Source: Adhaeribacter arboris
Lineage (GTDB): Bacteria > Bacteroidota > Bacteroidia > Cytophagales > Hymenobacteraceae
Direction: 5' to 3'
DNA length: 64,000 nucleotides
NCBI RefSeq assembly: GCF_003023845.1
Contig: NZ_PYFT01000001.1
Span: 3,224,001-3,288,000, forward strand
Position numbers and translations under genes: made by a program. Shown one piece after another: positions 28,010 to 38,400 of the stretch; the first letter of the stretch is position 1, and each line of letters begins with the position of its first letter. The notes below the pieces were generated by a model. It did not search any database. It was not told where the DNA came from and saw only the letters and a list, made by a program, of their open reading frames with translations.

Positions 28010-28399
28010 TTATTTGGCGTTATTCAAATTATCCGAAACACTTATTAAATTTTCTTCTGAAATGCTATCAACAATCAAAGTAACATGATTCGAACGTTTT
28101 CTGATTCTGTGTCCACGCCCTTGCGGCGCAGGCCGTAATCTTTTTAACATTTTACCTTCATCTACAAAGATTTCTTTGATAACTAAATTGGCATCTTCTA
28201 AACGGATATTTTCATTTTTCTGCTGCCAGTTAGATAATGCAGATAGTAAGAGTTTTTCTATTCGCTCCGCACCAGAATTAGCTTCAAACTTTAGCAGACC
28301 CAAAGCTTTGTTAACACTCTTCCCGCGGACTAAGTTCGCTACCAACCGCATTTTACGTGGTGATGTTGGTACGTTTTTCAGTTTAGCAATTGCTTCCAT
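28010..28399 (-). CDS. rplV: 50S ribosomal protein L22
   Basis: Lines the exit tunnel with an extended hairpin. 129 residues (E. coli 110). [20 protein letters not shown] at the N-terminus and [20 protein letters not shown] in the tunnel loop. The extra residues follow the loop at the C-terminus ([17 protein letters not shown]). Two bases after rpsS. Confidence 0.97.
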   Translation of the reverse strand: MEAIAKLKNVPTSPRKMRLVANLVRGKSVNKALGLLKFEANSGAERIEKLLLSALSNWQQKNENIRLEDANLVIKEIFVDEGKMLKRLRPAPQGRGHRIRKRSNHVTLIVDSISEENLISVSDNLNNAK

Positions 28400-28401
28400 A
28401 A

Positions 28402-28680
28402 CTATCTTTTGCCTTTATCTTTTTTAGCCACGTGCCCACGAAAATTGCGAGTCGGAGCAAATTCACCAAGTTTATGTCCAACCATGTTTTCCGTCACGTA
28501 TACCGGAATAAACTTATTTCCATTATGTACTGCAAAGGTATGCCCAACAAAATCGGGTGAAATCATAGACCGGCGAGACCAAGTTTTTATAACAGCTTTC
28601 TTGCCAGATCCATCCATTGCAGTTACCTTATTCTCGAGCCTGAAGTCAATATAAGGCCCTTTCTTTAATGATCTTCCCAT
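28402..28680 (-). CDS. rpsS: 30S ribosomal protein S19
   Basis: 30S head protein by the A-site finger bridge. 92 residues, the same as E. coli. [39 protein letters not shown] and [20 protein letters not shown]. Its ATG overlaps the rplB stop by one base. Confidence 0.98.
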   Translation of the reverse strand: MGRSLKKGPYIDFRLENKVTAMDGSGKKAVIKTWSRRSMISPDFVGHTFAVHNGNKFIPVYVTENMVGHKLGEFAPTRNFRGHVAKKDKGKR

Positions 28681-29507
28681 TATTTATTTTTACCTCTATT
28701 AACAATCAGGTTTTCTGAATATTTATTTTTATTTCTAGTTTTTCTACCTTTCGCATATAAGCCTTTGCGTGAGCGAGGATGGCCTCCAGAAGATTTACCT
28801 TCACCTCCACCCATCGGATGATCTACTGGGTTCATTGCTACACCACGTACTCTTGGTCGGATACCTAACCAACGGCTTCTTCCTGCTTTACCTAAGTTTT
28901 CATTCATGTGATCTGCATTGGATACAGTACCTACTGTAGCCTGGCATTTCACCAGAACCATACGCATTTCACCAGATGGTAATTTAAGAGTTGCATATTT
29001 GCTTTCACGGGCTACTAATTGTGCATACGTTCCAGCACTTCTTGCTAATGTTCCGCCATTACCTGGCATTAATTCAATATTATGAACAATAGTACCTAAT
29101 GGAATATCTGTTAATGGCAAACAATTACCAACCTCAGGAGCTATTCCAGGACCTGAAATAACTGTACTTCCAACTTTTAACCCAACTGGAGCTAGAATAT
29201 AACTTTTCTCCCCATCAGCATAATAGATTAAAGCAATACGTGCAGTCCGGTTTGGATCATACTCAATTGATTTTACTGTAGCTGGAATTCCATGCTTGGT
29301 TCTTTTAAAATCAATTATCCGGTATTGCTTCTTATGACCACCACCAATATACCGCATGGTCATTTTACCAGAATCATTTCTACCACCAGATTTTGATATA
29401 GGTGCCAACAAAGATTTCTCGGGAGTACTAGAAGTAATTTCTTCAAACTCCGGCGCTATTCTAAATCTTTGACCTGGTGTTGTTGGTCTTAGTTTTTTTA
29501 ATGCCAT
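28680..29507 (-). CDS. rplB: 50S ribosomal protein L2
   Basis: Peptidyl-transferase-centre and subunit-association protein. 275 residues. [20 protein letters not shown], the OB/SH3 core, and the conserved C-terminal [20 protein letters not shown], whose histidine is essential for peptidyl transfer in E. coli studies. Five bases after rplW. Confidence 0.99.
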   Translation of the reverse strand: MALKKLRPTTPGQRFRIAPEFEEITSSTPEKSLLAPISKSGGRNDSGKMTMRYIGGGHKKQYRIIDFKRTKHGIPATVKSIEYDPNRTARIALIYYADGEKSYILAPVGLKVGSTVISGPGIAPEVGNCLPLTDIPLGTIVHNIELMPGNGGTLARSAGTYAQLVARESKYATLKLPSGEMRMVLVKCQATVGTVSNADHMNENLGKAGRSRWLGIRPRVRGVAMNPVDHPMGGGEGKSSGGHPRSRKGLYAKGRKTRNKNKYSENLIVNRGKNK

Positions 29508-29512
29508 TTTTA

Positions 29513-29800
29513 TTATATGTTATTATAAAAATCAATGATGTCACCTTTCTTCAAAGTAACTATTGCTTTTTTTACAGTAGGTTTACGACCTGAAACAACT
29601 CCTGCTTTTGTGTTTTTAGTTTTTAGTTTTCCTTGAACACGCATTGTTGCTACCTTTTCTACTGTAACTCCATATATTTTTTCTATTTGCTTTTTTATCT
29701 CTACTTTATTAGCATTCTTGCCAACTTCAAAAGCATACTTTCCACTCTCATTTAGAGCAGTCATTTTCTCTGTAACTAGAGGTCTTTTTAAAATATCCAT
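29513..29800 (-). CDS. rplW: 50S ribosomal protein L23
   Basis: Tunnel-exit docking protein for SRP and trigger factor. 95 residues: [40 protein letters not shown]. Two bases after rplD. Confidence 0.97.
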   Translation of the reverse strand: MDILKRPLVTEKMTALNESGKYAFEVGKNANKVEIKKQIEKIYGVTVEKVATMRVQGKLKTKNTKAGVVSGRKPTVKKAIVTLKKGDIIDFYNNI

Positions 29801-29802
29801 CT

Positions 29803-30432
29803 TTATTTGTTATAGAATTGCTCTAATGTATTCACACCTTCTTCTGTTAAAAGCAATGTGTCGGAGTTCAACAAATCGTAAGTAGTTAAGTTAGCAGCCG
29901 TAGAAACTTTTACCTTAGGTAAATTACGGGTTGAAAGAAAAAGATTTTGGTTTATCTCAGAAGTTACAATTAGTGTTTTTTTACCACTTACTTTCAAGTT
30001 GGTTAATATACCAGTAAAGTCCTTGGTTTTTGGCTGTGATAATTGGATTGACTCTAATAAAACTATTTTGTTATCACGAACTAATGAGGATAAAGCAGAA
30101 ATTCTTGCTAATGCTTTTACTTTTTTATTTAATTTAAAAGAATAATCACGTGGTCTGGGACCAAATACACGGCCCCCTCCTATAAATACTGGAGACTTCA
30201 TAGAACCCGCCCGTGCTCCGCCTGTGCCTTTTTGCTTTTTCAGCTTCTTGGTTGTTCCAGAAACTTCATTACGCTCTTTTGCTTTATGTGTACCTTGCCT
30301 TTGATTTGCCAGGTATTGTTTCACATCTAGATACATAGCATGCTCATTTGGTTCAATTCCAAAGATTGCATCTGAAAGACTTACCTTTCTGCCCGTATCC
30401 TGTCCATTAATGTTTAATACAGAAAGTTCCAT
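29803..30432 (-). CDS. rplD: 50S ribosomal protein L4
   Basis: Tunnel-constriction protein, in E. coli also the S10-operon repressor. 209 residues. The loop GTTKKLKKQKGTGGARAGSM and FIGGGRVFGPRPRDYSFKLN are standard. One base after rplC. Confidence 0.98.
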   Translation of the reverse strand: MELSVLNINGQDTGRKVSLSDAIFGIEPNEHAMYLDVKQYLANQRQGTHKAKERNEVSGTTKKLKKQKGTGGARAGSMKSPVFIGGGRVFGPRPRDYSFKLNKKVKALARISALSSLVRDNKIVLLESIQLSQPKTKDFTGILTNLKVSGKKTLIVTSEINQNLFLSTRNLPKVKVSTAANLTTYDLLNSDTLLLTEEGVNTLEQFYNK

Positions 30433-30433
30433 T

Positions 30434-31051
30434 CTATTTTTCTAATACAACAAATGAATTTTTGGCACCAGGAACAGAGCCACTAACAAGAATTAAATTT
30501 TTATCGGCTAAAACCCGCATAACTCTTAAATTTTGAATTTTTACGCGGTTATTCCCCATTCTTCCAGCCATTCGCATTCCTTTGAAAACTCTTGAGGGCC
30601 AAGAGCAGGCACCAATTGAACCAGGGTGTCTGGCACGGTTATGCTGACCATGGGTTTGGCCACCAACACCACTAAAATTATAGCGTTTCACAACACCTTG
30701 AAAGCCTTTTCCTTTTGAAGTTCCTACTACATCTAAAAACTCACCTTCTTCAAAAAGGTCAACTCCTATAGTATCGCCTAGCTGAAAACTTTCATTTTCT
30801 GTTCTAAATTCAACAACTTTGGCTTTTGCTGTTGAATTTGCTTTTTTGAAGTGGCCTGCTAATGCACGCGACACCTTCTTTTCCTTAACTTCACCAAAGC
30901 CGACTTGTACAGCTTGGTATCCATCCACTTCAACTGTTTTTACCTGTGTTACAACACACGGCCCTGCTTGGATAAGCGTAGCCGCTATGCTTTTTCCATC
31001 AGGAGTGAAGAGGCTTGTCATTCCGATTTTTTTACCGATAATTCCAGGCAT
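30434..31051 (-). CDS. rplC: 50S ribosomal protein L3
   Basis: Early assembly protein near the peptidyl-transferase centre. 205 residues: [20 protein letters not shown], then [20 protein letters not shown] and [20 protein letters not shown], read here as [19 protein letters not shown]. It is the first gene after a terminator and has a strong promoter, so it heads its own transcription unit instead of following rpsJ. Confidence 0.98.
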   Translation of the reverse strand: MPGIIGKKIGMTSLFTPDGKSIAATLIQAGPCVVTQVKTVEVDGYQAVQVGFGEVKEKKVSRALAGHFKKANSTAKAKVVEFRTENESFQLGDTIGVDLFEEGEFLDVVGTSKGKGFQGVVKRYNFSGVGGQTHGQHNRARHPGSIGACSWPSRVFKGMRMAGRMGNNRVKIQNLRVMRVLADKNLILVSGSVPGAKNSFVVLEK

Positions 31052-31076
31052 TCTACTTTATATTATTTAAATACAA

Positions 31077-31097
31077 CCCTTAACTTTTTATTAAGGG
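31077..31097 (-). promoter_or_regulatory. Hairpin in the rplC mRNA leader
   Basis: CCCTTAA and TTAAGGG pair around a 7-base loop just after the rplC promoter's expected start point, 26 bases before the ATG. There is no T-tract next to it, so it is not an obvious terminator. It could be part of an autoregulatory leader. Confidence 0.45.
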
Positions 31098-31101
31098 AGT
31101 G

Positions 31102-31136
31102 CAAAGATACTAAATTTAAAATTATATATGCAAAAA
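31102..31136 (-). promoter_or_regulatory. Promoter of the rplC-rplQ superoperon
   Basis: Minus strand: TTTTTG (31131-31136) as -33, 21 bases spacing, TATCTTTG (31102-31109) as -7, about 50 bases before the rplC ATG. Both boxes fit the Bacteroidota sigma consensus. Confidence 0.75.
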
Positions 31137-31164
31137 TTTATTTTACAAATATTCATTTATTTAA

Positions 31165-31194
31165 AAAAAAACCAGAGAATAACCCTGGTTTTTT
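31165..31194 (-). terminator. Intrinsic terminator after rpsJ
   Basis: Stem AAAAAACCAG/CTGGTTTTTT with a 9-base loop followed by a run of T on the minus strand, 26 bases past the rpsJ stop. Confidence 0.85.
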
Positions 31195-31219
31195 CATTAT
31201 CAATGAACGAAATACAACG

Positions 31220-31525
31220 TCAAACTTTAATTTCAACGTCTACTCCACTGGGTAATTCTAATTTCATTAAAGCATCTACCGTTTTTGAACTGGTTGAATA
31301 AATATCTACCAATCTTTTATAAGTACATAATTGAAATTGCTCACGTGCTTTCTTATTTACGTGAGGAGAGCGAAGAACAGTAAATTTGTCTTTTTCTGTA
31401 GGCAATGGAATTGGGCCGCTTACAATCGCACCGGTAGCTTTAACTGCCTTCACGATTTTTTCAGACGACTTGTCAACCAAGTTGTGATCGTAAGACTTTA
31501 GTTTTATTCTAATTTTTTGATTCAT
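31220..31525 (-). CDS. rpsJ: 30S ribosomal protein S10
   Basis: 30S head protein, known also as the NusB partner NusE in antitermination. 101 residues: [20 protein letters not shown], then [20 protein letters not shown]. Here it ends the str-type unit rpsL-rpsG-fusA-rpsJ, 11 bases after fusA, and is cut off from rplC by a terminator. In E. coli it heads the S10 operon. Confidence 0.98.
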   Translation of the reverse strand: MNQKIRIKLKSYDHNLVDKSSEKIVKAVKATGAIVSGPIPLPTEKDKFTVLRSPHVNKKAREQFQLCTYKRLVDIYSTSSKTVDALMKLELPSGVDVEIKV

Positions 31526-31536
31526 CTTATTTACAA

Positions 31537-33636
31537 CTATTTTCCTGTACCTTTAATTTTTGCCACAATAGCTTCGGCCAAATTTTGTGGCACTTGCTCA
31601 TAGTGGGAGAATGTTAAATTTGCTGTAGCTCTTCCAGATGTTAAAGTTCTTAAATCCGTTACATAACCAAATAGCTCAGATAAAGGAACGTCTGCTTTTA
31701 CAACCTGTGAACCTGCTTTTGTGTCCATTCCTTTCATTAAACCTCTCCTTCTATTCAAATCTCCGGTTACTGGACCGGTATATTCATCAGGAGTGATTAC
31801 TTCCAAAGCCATTATAGGTTCTAATAATTTTGGAGCACATTTACGAGCTGCTTCTTTAAAGCCTTGTCGAGCCGCCAATTCAAAAGATAATGCATCTGAA
31901 TCCACTTCATGGTATGATCCATGGAACAAACGTACTCGCATTGATTCAATTGGGAAGCCAGCAAGTACCCCGTCTTTCATAGCTTCTTCGAAGCCTTTCT
32001 GAATGGCTGGTATAAATTCTTTTGGAATTACCCCTCCAACTATGGCATTAACAAACTCTAATCCTGTTTTTTCATCAGTTCTTGGTCCAATTTCAAAAAC
32101 AATATCACCGAATTTACCTCTACCACCAGATTGCTTTTTGTAAGTTTCTCTGTGTTCAACGCTTTTCGTGATTGTTTCTTTATAGGCAACTTGTGGTGCA
32201 CCCTGGTTTATTTCTACCTTGAACTCTCTTTTTAGTCGGTCCATGATAATTTCCAAGTGCAATTCACCCATTCCTCTCAGAATTGTTTGACCAGTTTCCT
32301 GATCAGTGTGAACTTGCAAAGTTGGATCTTCTTCCACTAATTTACCAATAGCCATACCCATTTTGTCCGCATCTGCTTGGGTTTTAGGTTCAATAGCGTA
32401 TCCTATAACTGGTTCTGGAAAGTCCATAGCTTCCAAGACGATTTTGGCATCTTGCGCGCATAGTGTATCTCCAGTTTTAATATCTTTAAATCCTACTACT
32501 GCGCCAATATCCCCTGCACTTAATCTTTCAATTGCATTTTGCTTATTAGCATGCATCTGAAAAATACGTGATATACGTTCCTTATTGTTAGAACGAGTAT
32601 TGTATACGTAAGAACCAGATTCTAACACTCCGGAGTATGCCCGAATAAAGCAAAGACGACCTACATAAGGGTCAGTAGCAATTTTAAAAGCTAAAGCAGC
32701 AAATGGTTCCGTTTCAGAAGGCTTTCTTGCTACTTCTTCACCAGTATCTGGATTCGTTCCTTTTATACTTTCTTTATCTAAAGGAGATGGACACAACGCC
32801 ATTACGTAATCCAGCATTGTTTGTACTCCTTTGTTCTTAAAAGAAGATCCACAAAGCATTGGTACGATAGCCATGTCAATAGTAGCTTTTCTTAAAGCTG
32901 ACAGGATTTCATCCTCGGTGATAGATTCCGGATCATCAAAGTATTTTTCCATTAAGCTTTCATCATACTCTGCTACTGCCTCTAATAATTTTTCCCGGTA
33001 TTGAGTAGCTTCTTCCAGCATATCATCCGGAATAGGAACTTCAATAAAGGTCATTCCTTTATCCTGTTCATTCCATTCGATACCCCGGAAATTAACTAAA
33101 TCCACCACCCCGCGAAAATTATCCTCTGCACCAATAGGTAATTGTAAGGCAACTGCATTGCTTCCCAGCATTTCTTTTACTTGTCTTACAACAGCTAAGA
33201 AATCCGCACCTGAGCGATCCATTTTATTCACGAATCCGATTCGAGCTACGTTATAGTTGTTTGCTAATCGCCAGTTAGTTTCAGATTGAGGCTCTACCCC
33301 ATCTACAGCACTAAATAAAAATACTAATCCATCTAATACTCTTAATGAACGATTTACTTCAACAGTAAAGTCAACGTGTCCTGGAGTATCAATAATGTTA
33401 ATATGGTACTTGTTACCTCTGTAATCCCAATTAACGGTTGTTGCAGCAGAAGTAATGGTAATACCTCTTTCCTGTTCCTGTTCCATCCAGTCCATAGTTG
33501 CAGCTCCATCATGAACTTCACCTATTTTGTGGCTTACTCCAGAATAGTAAAGAATACGTTCTGTTGTAGTAGTTTTACCGGCATCAATATGCGCAGCAAT
33601 CCCAATATTCCTTGTATATTTTAAATCGCGAGCCAT
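31537..33636 (-). CDS. fusA: Elongation factor G
   Basis: GTPase driving translocation. 699 residues (E. coli 704). G1 motif [16 protein letters not shown]2/G3 [12 protein letters not shown] and DTPGHVDF, G4 [10 protein letters not shown]; domain [17 protein letters not shown] and domain [21 protein letters not shown]. It lies between rpsG (2 bases) and rpsJ (11 bases). tuf is not next to it but at 47063. Confidence 0.99.
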   Translation of the reverse strand: MARDLKYTRNIGIAAHIDAGKTTTTERILYYSGVSHKIGEVHDGAATMDWMEQEQERGITITSAATTVNWDYRGNKYHINIIDTPGHVDFTVEVNRSLRVLDGLVFLFSAVDGVEPQSETNWRLANNYNVARIGFVNKMDRSGADFLAVVRQVKEMLGSNAVALQLPIGAEDNFRGVVDLVNFRGIEWNEQDKGMTFIEVPIPDDMLEEATQYREKLLEAVAEYDESLMEKYFDDPESITEDEILSALRKATIDMAIVPMLCGSSFKNKGVQTMLDYVMALCPSPLDKESIKGTNPDTGEEVARKPSETEPFAALAFKIATDPYVGRLCFIRAYSGVLESGSYVYNTRSNNKERISRIFQMHANKQNAIERLSAGDIGAVVGFKDIKTGDTLCAQDAKIVLEAMDFPEPVIGYAIEPKTQADADKMGMAIGKLVEEDPTLQVHTDQETGQTILRGMGELHLEIIMDRLKREFKVEINQGAPQVAYKETITKSVEHRETYKKQSGGRGKFGDIVFEIGPRTDEKTGLEFVNAIVGGVIPKEFIPAIQKGFEEAMKDGVLAGFPIESMRVRLFHGSYHEVDSDALSFELAARQGFKEAARKCAPKLLEPIMALEVITPDEYTGPVTGDLNRRRGLMKGMDTKAGSQVVKADVPLSELFGYVTDLRTLTSGRATANLTFSHYEQVPQNLAEAIVAKIKGTGK

Positions 33637-33638
33637 TA

Positions 33639-34106
33639 TTAAAATCTAAAATGTGAGAAGGCTTTATTTGCTTCAGCCATCCGGTGGGTATCGTCCTTTT
33701 TCTTAACAGCAGCACCTTCTCCTTTAGCTGCAGCAATTATTTCTCCAGCTAATTTATCTGTCATTGTTTTTTCTCCCCGCTTTCTTGCGTACAGAATCAT
33801 CCATTTAATTCCTAACGAAATTTTTCTATCTGGTCTAACTTCCGTAGGAACCTGAAAAGTTGCTCCACCAACACGGCGGCTTTTCACCTCAACGCTAGGC
33901 ATAATATTATTTAAAGCTTTTTTCCAAGTCTCTAAACCGTTTTCCTTTGTCCGTTTTTCTACTGCTTCACAAGCATCATAGAAAATGTTGTAAGCAATAC
34001 TCTTTTTACCATCATACATCAGGTAGTTTACAAAACGGGTCACCAAAGTTTCTTTGTACTTTGGATCTGGAAGAAGAACTCTATTTTTAGGTTTTGCTTT
34101 TCTCAT
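33639..34106 (-). CDS. rpsG: 30S ribosomal protein S7
   Basis: Initiates head assembly and contacts the E-site tRNA. 155 residues: [40 protein letters not shown], and a C-terminal [15 protein letters not shown]. 17 bases after rpsL and 2 before fusA. Confidence 0.98.
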   Translation of the reverse strand: MRKAKPKNRVLLPDPKYKETLVTRFVNYLMYDGKKSIAYNIFYDACEAVEKRTKENGLETWKKALNNIMPSVEVKSRRVGGATFQVPTEVRPDRKISLGIKWMILYARKRGEKTMTDKLAGEIIAAAKGEGAAVKKKDDTHRMAEANKAFSHFRF

Positions 34107-34123
34107 TTTTTAATACACTAATA

Positions 34124-34549
34124 TTATTTCTTTTTACCCGGTGCTGGTTTACCTCCTTTTGCGGCAGCTGCTTGTCCTGGTTTAGGTCGCTTTGCTCCGT
34201 ATTTAGATCTTCTTTGTAATCTTCCGTTTACCCCAGCAGTATCCAACGCACCACGAATAATATGATATCTTACTCCAGGCAAATCCTTTACTCTACCACC
34301 CCGAATTAATACAATAGAGTGTTCCTGTAAATTATGGCCTTCTCCCGGAATGTAGGCATTTACCTCTTTCCCATTAGTTAATCGTACCCGCGCCACTTTA
34401 CGCATGGCAGAATTTGGCTTTTTTGGAGTGGTTGTGTAAACACGGGTACACACGCCTCTTCTCTGCGGGCATGAGTCTAAGGCAGGAGATTTGGATTTAG
34501 ATGTTAATTTTTCTCTACCCTTTCTTACTAATTGCTGTATAGTAGGCAT
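34124..34549 (-). CDS. rpsL: 30S ribosomal protein S12
   Basis: Decoding-centre protein. 141 residues against 124 in E. coli; the surplus is a C-terminal Lys/Gly/Ala/Pro tail ([20 protein letters not shown]). The streptomycin-determining regions [17 protein letters not shown] and [18 protein letters not shown] carry the wild-type lysines, so no resistance change is visible. It starts the str-type unit with a promoter 46 bases upstream. Confidence 0.98.
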   Translation of the reverse strand: MPTIQQLVRKGREKLTSKSKSPALDSCPQRRGVCTRVYTTTPKKPNSAMRKVARVRLTNGKEVNAYIPGEGHNLQEHSIVLIRGGRVKDLPGVRYHIIRGALDTAGVNGRLQRRSKYGAKRPKPGQAAAAKGGKPAPGKKK

Positions 34550-34594
34550 TTACTAATTTTTTATTATTAAATGGTGTTATTCTAAATTGGATTG

Positions 34595-34630
34595 CAAAGG
34601 TATATAAAATACTTTTCAATATCAAAAAAA
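34595..34630 (-). promoter_or_regulatory. Promoter of rpsL-rpsG-fusA-rpsJ
   Basis: Minus strand: TTTTTTTG (34623-34630) as -33, 20-base spacer, TACCTTTG (34595-34602) as -7, 45 bases before the rpsL ATG. Confidence 0.75.
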
Positions 34631-34768
34631 TTAATAAAGTAATTATGAAGCACTTACTGATTTTATTCACTTAAAGATAGTTTCTATCTATTTGTTTATT
34701 TGTCCTTATTATAAAACAACAATTTAACAATATTTCTCTTACACTAAATTAGGGTCTAATAGTAAAAT

Positions 34769-34957
34769 TTAATCTTGAATTTCTTTAATTGTTGCTTTTA
34801 GTTTTGCGTATTGCAGTTCTACCTTTTCTTTAGTACTTGAATCTTCTTCCTTCAAAACGATTACTTTTACTTGTCCTTTGTATATGTTCTTATATTCATC
34901 CGGAAGTTGTATTATTCCGTTTGGCTCTATCGTTGTATTGAACTCTATTGCATCCAT
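34769..34957 (-). CDS. Small hypothetical protein, 62 residues
   Basis: Not recognised with confidence. The sequence begins MDAIEFNTTIEPNGIIQLPD, followed by EYKNIYKGQVKVIVLKEED and a short charged helix (TKEKVELQYAKLKATIKEIQ). The first half has the strand-turn-strand look of small AbrB/antitoxin-like proteins, with the second half as a possible partner-binding helix; that is only a resemblance. No toxin-like gene is beside it. It stands alone between the rpoC-unit terminator and the rpsL promoter, and no exact -7 box was found upstream. Confidence 0.6.
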   Translation of the reverse strand: MDAIEFNTTIEPNGIIQLPDEYKNIYKGQVKVIVLKEEDSSTKEKVELQYAKLKATIKEIQD

Positions 34958-35051
34958 ACATTTTATTATTAGTGTGTTATGCTTTACGTTAAATACACGT
35001 TTTCTGAAAGTATTTTTTAAGTTTATTGTATTAATGGATTCTTTATAATAG

Positions 35052-35085
35052 AAAAAAGCCCTTGTTGATTACAACAAGGGCTTTT
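35052..35085 (-). terminator. Terminator of the rpoBC operon
   Basis: Perfect 14-pair stem AAAAGCCCTTGTTG/CAACAAGGGCTTTT with a 4-base loop (ATTA) and flanking T on the minus strand, 19 bases past the DUF3467 stop. Confidence 0.9.
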
Positions 35086-35104
35086 ACATAAACCTTAATA
35101 AATA

Positions 35105-35428
35105 TCAAGCTTCACCTATATTATTTCCAAAGTTCATTGGAAAGCTAGGTTCTTCTTGGGTTTGTTTTATGGTTCCAAAAGAACTTTCGAAGCGTTGAAT
35201 GTTATCTGCTAGTGCTGCTAATAATCTTTTTGCATGTTCTGGAGTAATAACTATTCTGGCTTTTACCTTTGCTTTTGGAATGCCTGGCATTAAACGGATA
35301 AAATCAATTACAAATTCACTGCTTGAATGAGCAATCATTGCCAAATTAGCGTACTCTCCTTCCGCTATCTCTTCCGATAGCTCAATATTAATTTGATTTT
35401 GATCGCTCTTTGGCGTCTCTTTTGCCAT
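35105..35428 (-). CDS. DUF3467 domain protein
   Basis: A 107-residue protein of unknown function. The middle (GEYANLAMIAHSSSEFVIDF, IRLMPGIPKAKVKARIVITP, EHAKRLLAALADNIQRFE) matches the DUF3467 pattern; the ends are polar and look disordered. The gene begins 3 bases after the rpoC stop and is followed by the operon terminator, so it is co-transcribed with RNA polymerase genes. This placement is common in Bacteroidota. A link to transcription is suggested by context only. Confidence 0.85.
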   Translation of the reverse strand: MAKETPKSDQNQINIELSEEIAEGEYANLAMIAHSSSEFVIDFIRLMPGIPKAKVKARIVITPEHAKRLLAALADNIQRFESSFGTIKQTQEEPSFPMNFGNNIGEA

Positions 35429-35431
35429 TGT

Positions 35432-38400
35432 TTATCTATTTTGTAATTCTGATTGTCTTGCTTTAGTGGTTTGTTTAGAAGCAATTAAAGCATCGTATTC
35501 TTCTTTTGAACCAACAATCAAGTTATTATACTCTCGTAAACCAGTACCTGCAGGGATTAAGTGACCTACAATTACGTTTTCTTTCAAACCTAACAGTTCG
35601 TCTGCTTTACCTTTTATGGCGGCCTCGCTTAATACTTTAGTAGTTTCTTGGAAGGATGCAGCTGAAATCCAGCTTTGAGTACCTAAAGATGCTTGCGTAA
35701 TACCTTGTAAGGTTGGTTTAGATACTGCTGGTTGAGCATCACGCACCGTTACCGGACGAAGATCCCGACGCTTTAAGCTTGAGTTTTCATCACGTAAACG
35801 GCGAGAAGTTACGATTTGACCTGGTTTTAAATTAGTTGAATCACCTGAGTCTTCCACTACTTTCATGTCGATGATAGTATCATTTTCTTCCATGAAAGTA
35901 ACTTTATCCACTACTTGATTTTCAAGGAAGGTGGTATCACCCGGATCAATTACCATAACTTTTTGCATCATCTGACGAACTACTACTTCAATGTGCTTGT
36001 CATTAATTTTGACACCTTGTAAGCGGTACACTTCCTGGATTTCATTTACTAAGTACTCCTGTACAGCACCTGGACCTTGAATATTTAGAATATCCGTTGG
36101 GGTAATAGCTCCATCTGATAATGGTAAACCGGCCCGAACAAAATCATTGTCTTGCACCAGAATGTGTTTCGACAATGGCACCATATATTTCTTCTTCACT
36201 CCATCTTTCGATTCGATGAAGATTTCTCGGTTACCACGTTTTACACCTCCATAAGATACAACACCATCAATTTCGGAAACAACCGCCGGGTTGGATGGAT
36301 TACGGGCTTCGAACAATTCTGTTACTCGCGGCAGACCTCCGGTTATATCTCTTGTTTTACCAATTGCCCGTGGTATTTTTGCTAATATTTGGCCAGCACG
36401 GATTTGTTCTCCATCTTCAACCGTTAAATGGGCTCCAACCGGAATATTATAACCTTTGCTCTCACCATTGCTCGGATTTACGACAATGGATGGATTCTGC
36501 GTCTTATCTTTCGTTTCAATAATAACTTTTTCACGGTGACCTGTTTGCTCGTCAGATTCCTCCCGGAATGTGATACCTTCAATAAGAGCTTCGTAGCTGA
36601 TGAGACCATCAAACTCCGAAAGAATTACCGCATTATATGGATCCCAAGCACATATTTCATCTCCTTTCGTGATTGTCTGTCCTTCTTCTACAGTTAAGAA
36701 AGAACCATAAGGTACGTGATTAGAAATTAAAATTTTATTTGTACCTGGCTCAACAATTCTTACTTCTCCGGAACGACCCATTACTACTTTTACAGTATTA
36801 CCTTCGTTATTAATTGTCTCAATGGTCCGGACATCTTCAAACTCTACTACCCCGTTGAATTTGGCACGAATAGCTGCATCTACTGCAATGTTTGAAGCAG
36901 TACCACCTACGTGGAATGTACGAAGAGTTAACTGAGTACCTGGTTCACCAATTGATTGAGCTGCAATAACTCCAACTGCTTCTCCTTTCTGAACCATTCG
37001 GCCAGAAGAAAGATTACGTCCATAGCATTTTGCACAGATACCGCGCTTACTTTCGCAAGTTAATACCGAACGAATTTCTATTGTTTCGATACTGGTAGCT
37101 TCAATTCTTCTGGTAATTTCCTCCGTAATTTCGCTTCCAGCTTCCAAAATCATTTCATTGTTAATTGGGTCAATTACGTCGTGCACATTTACTCGGCCCA
37201 AAATACGTTCAGAAAGAGATTCTACTATATCTTCATTATCTTTTAAAGCGCTTACTTCCAGACCGCGTAAAGTACCGCAATCTTCTTCATTCACAATAAC
37301 ATCTTGCGATACGTCAACCAAACGGCGAGTTAGGTAACCAGCATCAGCTGTTTTAAGTGCTGTATCTGCTAAACCTTTTCTTGCACCGTGTGTGGAAATA
37401 AAATACTCAATTACATCTAACCCTTCTTTAAAGTTAGAAAGAATTGGGTTTTCAATGATTTCACCTACAGAGCCCTGTAAAGACTTCTGCGGTTTTGCCA
37501 TTAATCCCCGCATACCTCCTAGCTGACGAATTTGCTCTCTGGAACCACGAGCTCCGGAGTGCATCATCATATAGATAGAGTTAAAACCTTGATCATCTTT
37601 TTCTAGACGACTCATTAAAGTTTCCGTAATTTGGTTATTAATACGGGTCCAAATATCAATCACTTGGTTATAACGCTCATTATCGGTAATCAAACCCATT
37701 GAGTAATTAGCCCATACCGCATCTACATCTCTTTTTGCTTGCTCAACCAGTATATCCTTTTCTTTCGGAATTACGATATCACCTAAGCCCATTGACAGAC
37801 CACCTTTATAGGCTGACTGGAAGCCTAAGGTTTTAATGTCATCCAGGAACTGAGCAGTCCGCGCCATACCAGTTGCTTTAAACACCCGGGATATAATTTG
37901 CTGCAGCTTTTTCTTAGTTAGCAACTCGTCTACGAAACCAACTTCCTCTGGCACAAACTGATTAAATAATACTCGGCCAGCTACTGTTTCAATTACTTTC
38001 GTAACGATGCGGTCATTTTCATCCAGAACGTTCGTTCTAACTTTGATATAGGCATGCTTAGATAATTGCCCTTCGTTAATGGCAATAATTACTTCTTCCG
38101 CACTATAGAAAGTTCTACCTTCCCCAACAATAGTTTCGTTTTCAGTGGTACGCTTGCCTTTTGTAACATAATACAATCCTAGTACCATGTCCTGAGAAGG
38201 CACTGCAATTGGCGCACCGTTTGCCGGGTTTAAGATATTATGAGAAGCAAGCATGAGCATAGAAGCTTCCAAAATAGCAGCTGGTCCTAGTGGAACGTGA
38301 ACCGCCATCTGGTCACCATCAAAGTCAGCGTTGAATGCCGTACATACTAATGGATGTAATTGGATTGCCTTTCCTTCAATCAATTTTGGCTGGAAGGCTT

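Noticed and set aside
34300-34500. Streptomycin-resistance change in rpsL
   Set aside because: Both key lysines are present in PKKPNS and GRVKDLPG.
34769-34957. Toxin-antitoxin pair
   Set aside because: Only one small antitoxin-like gene is present; no toxin gene lies next to it.
36152-36697. Several plus-strand ORFs of 75-89 residues inside rpoC
   Set aside because: They are antisense to strongly conserved rpoC sequence, as is usual for shadows.
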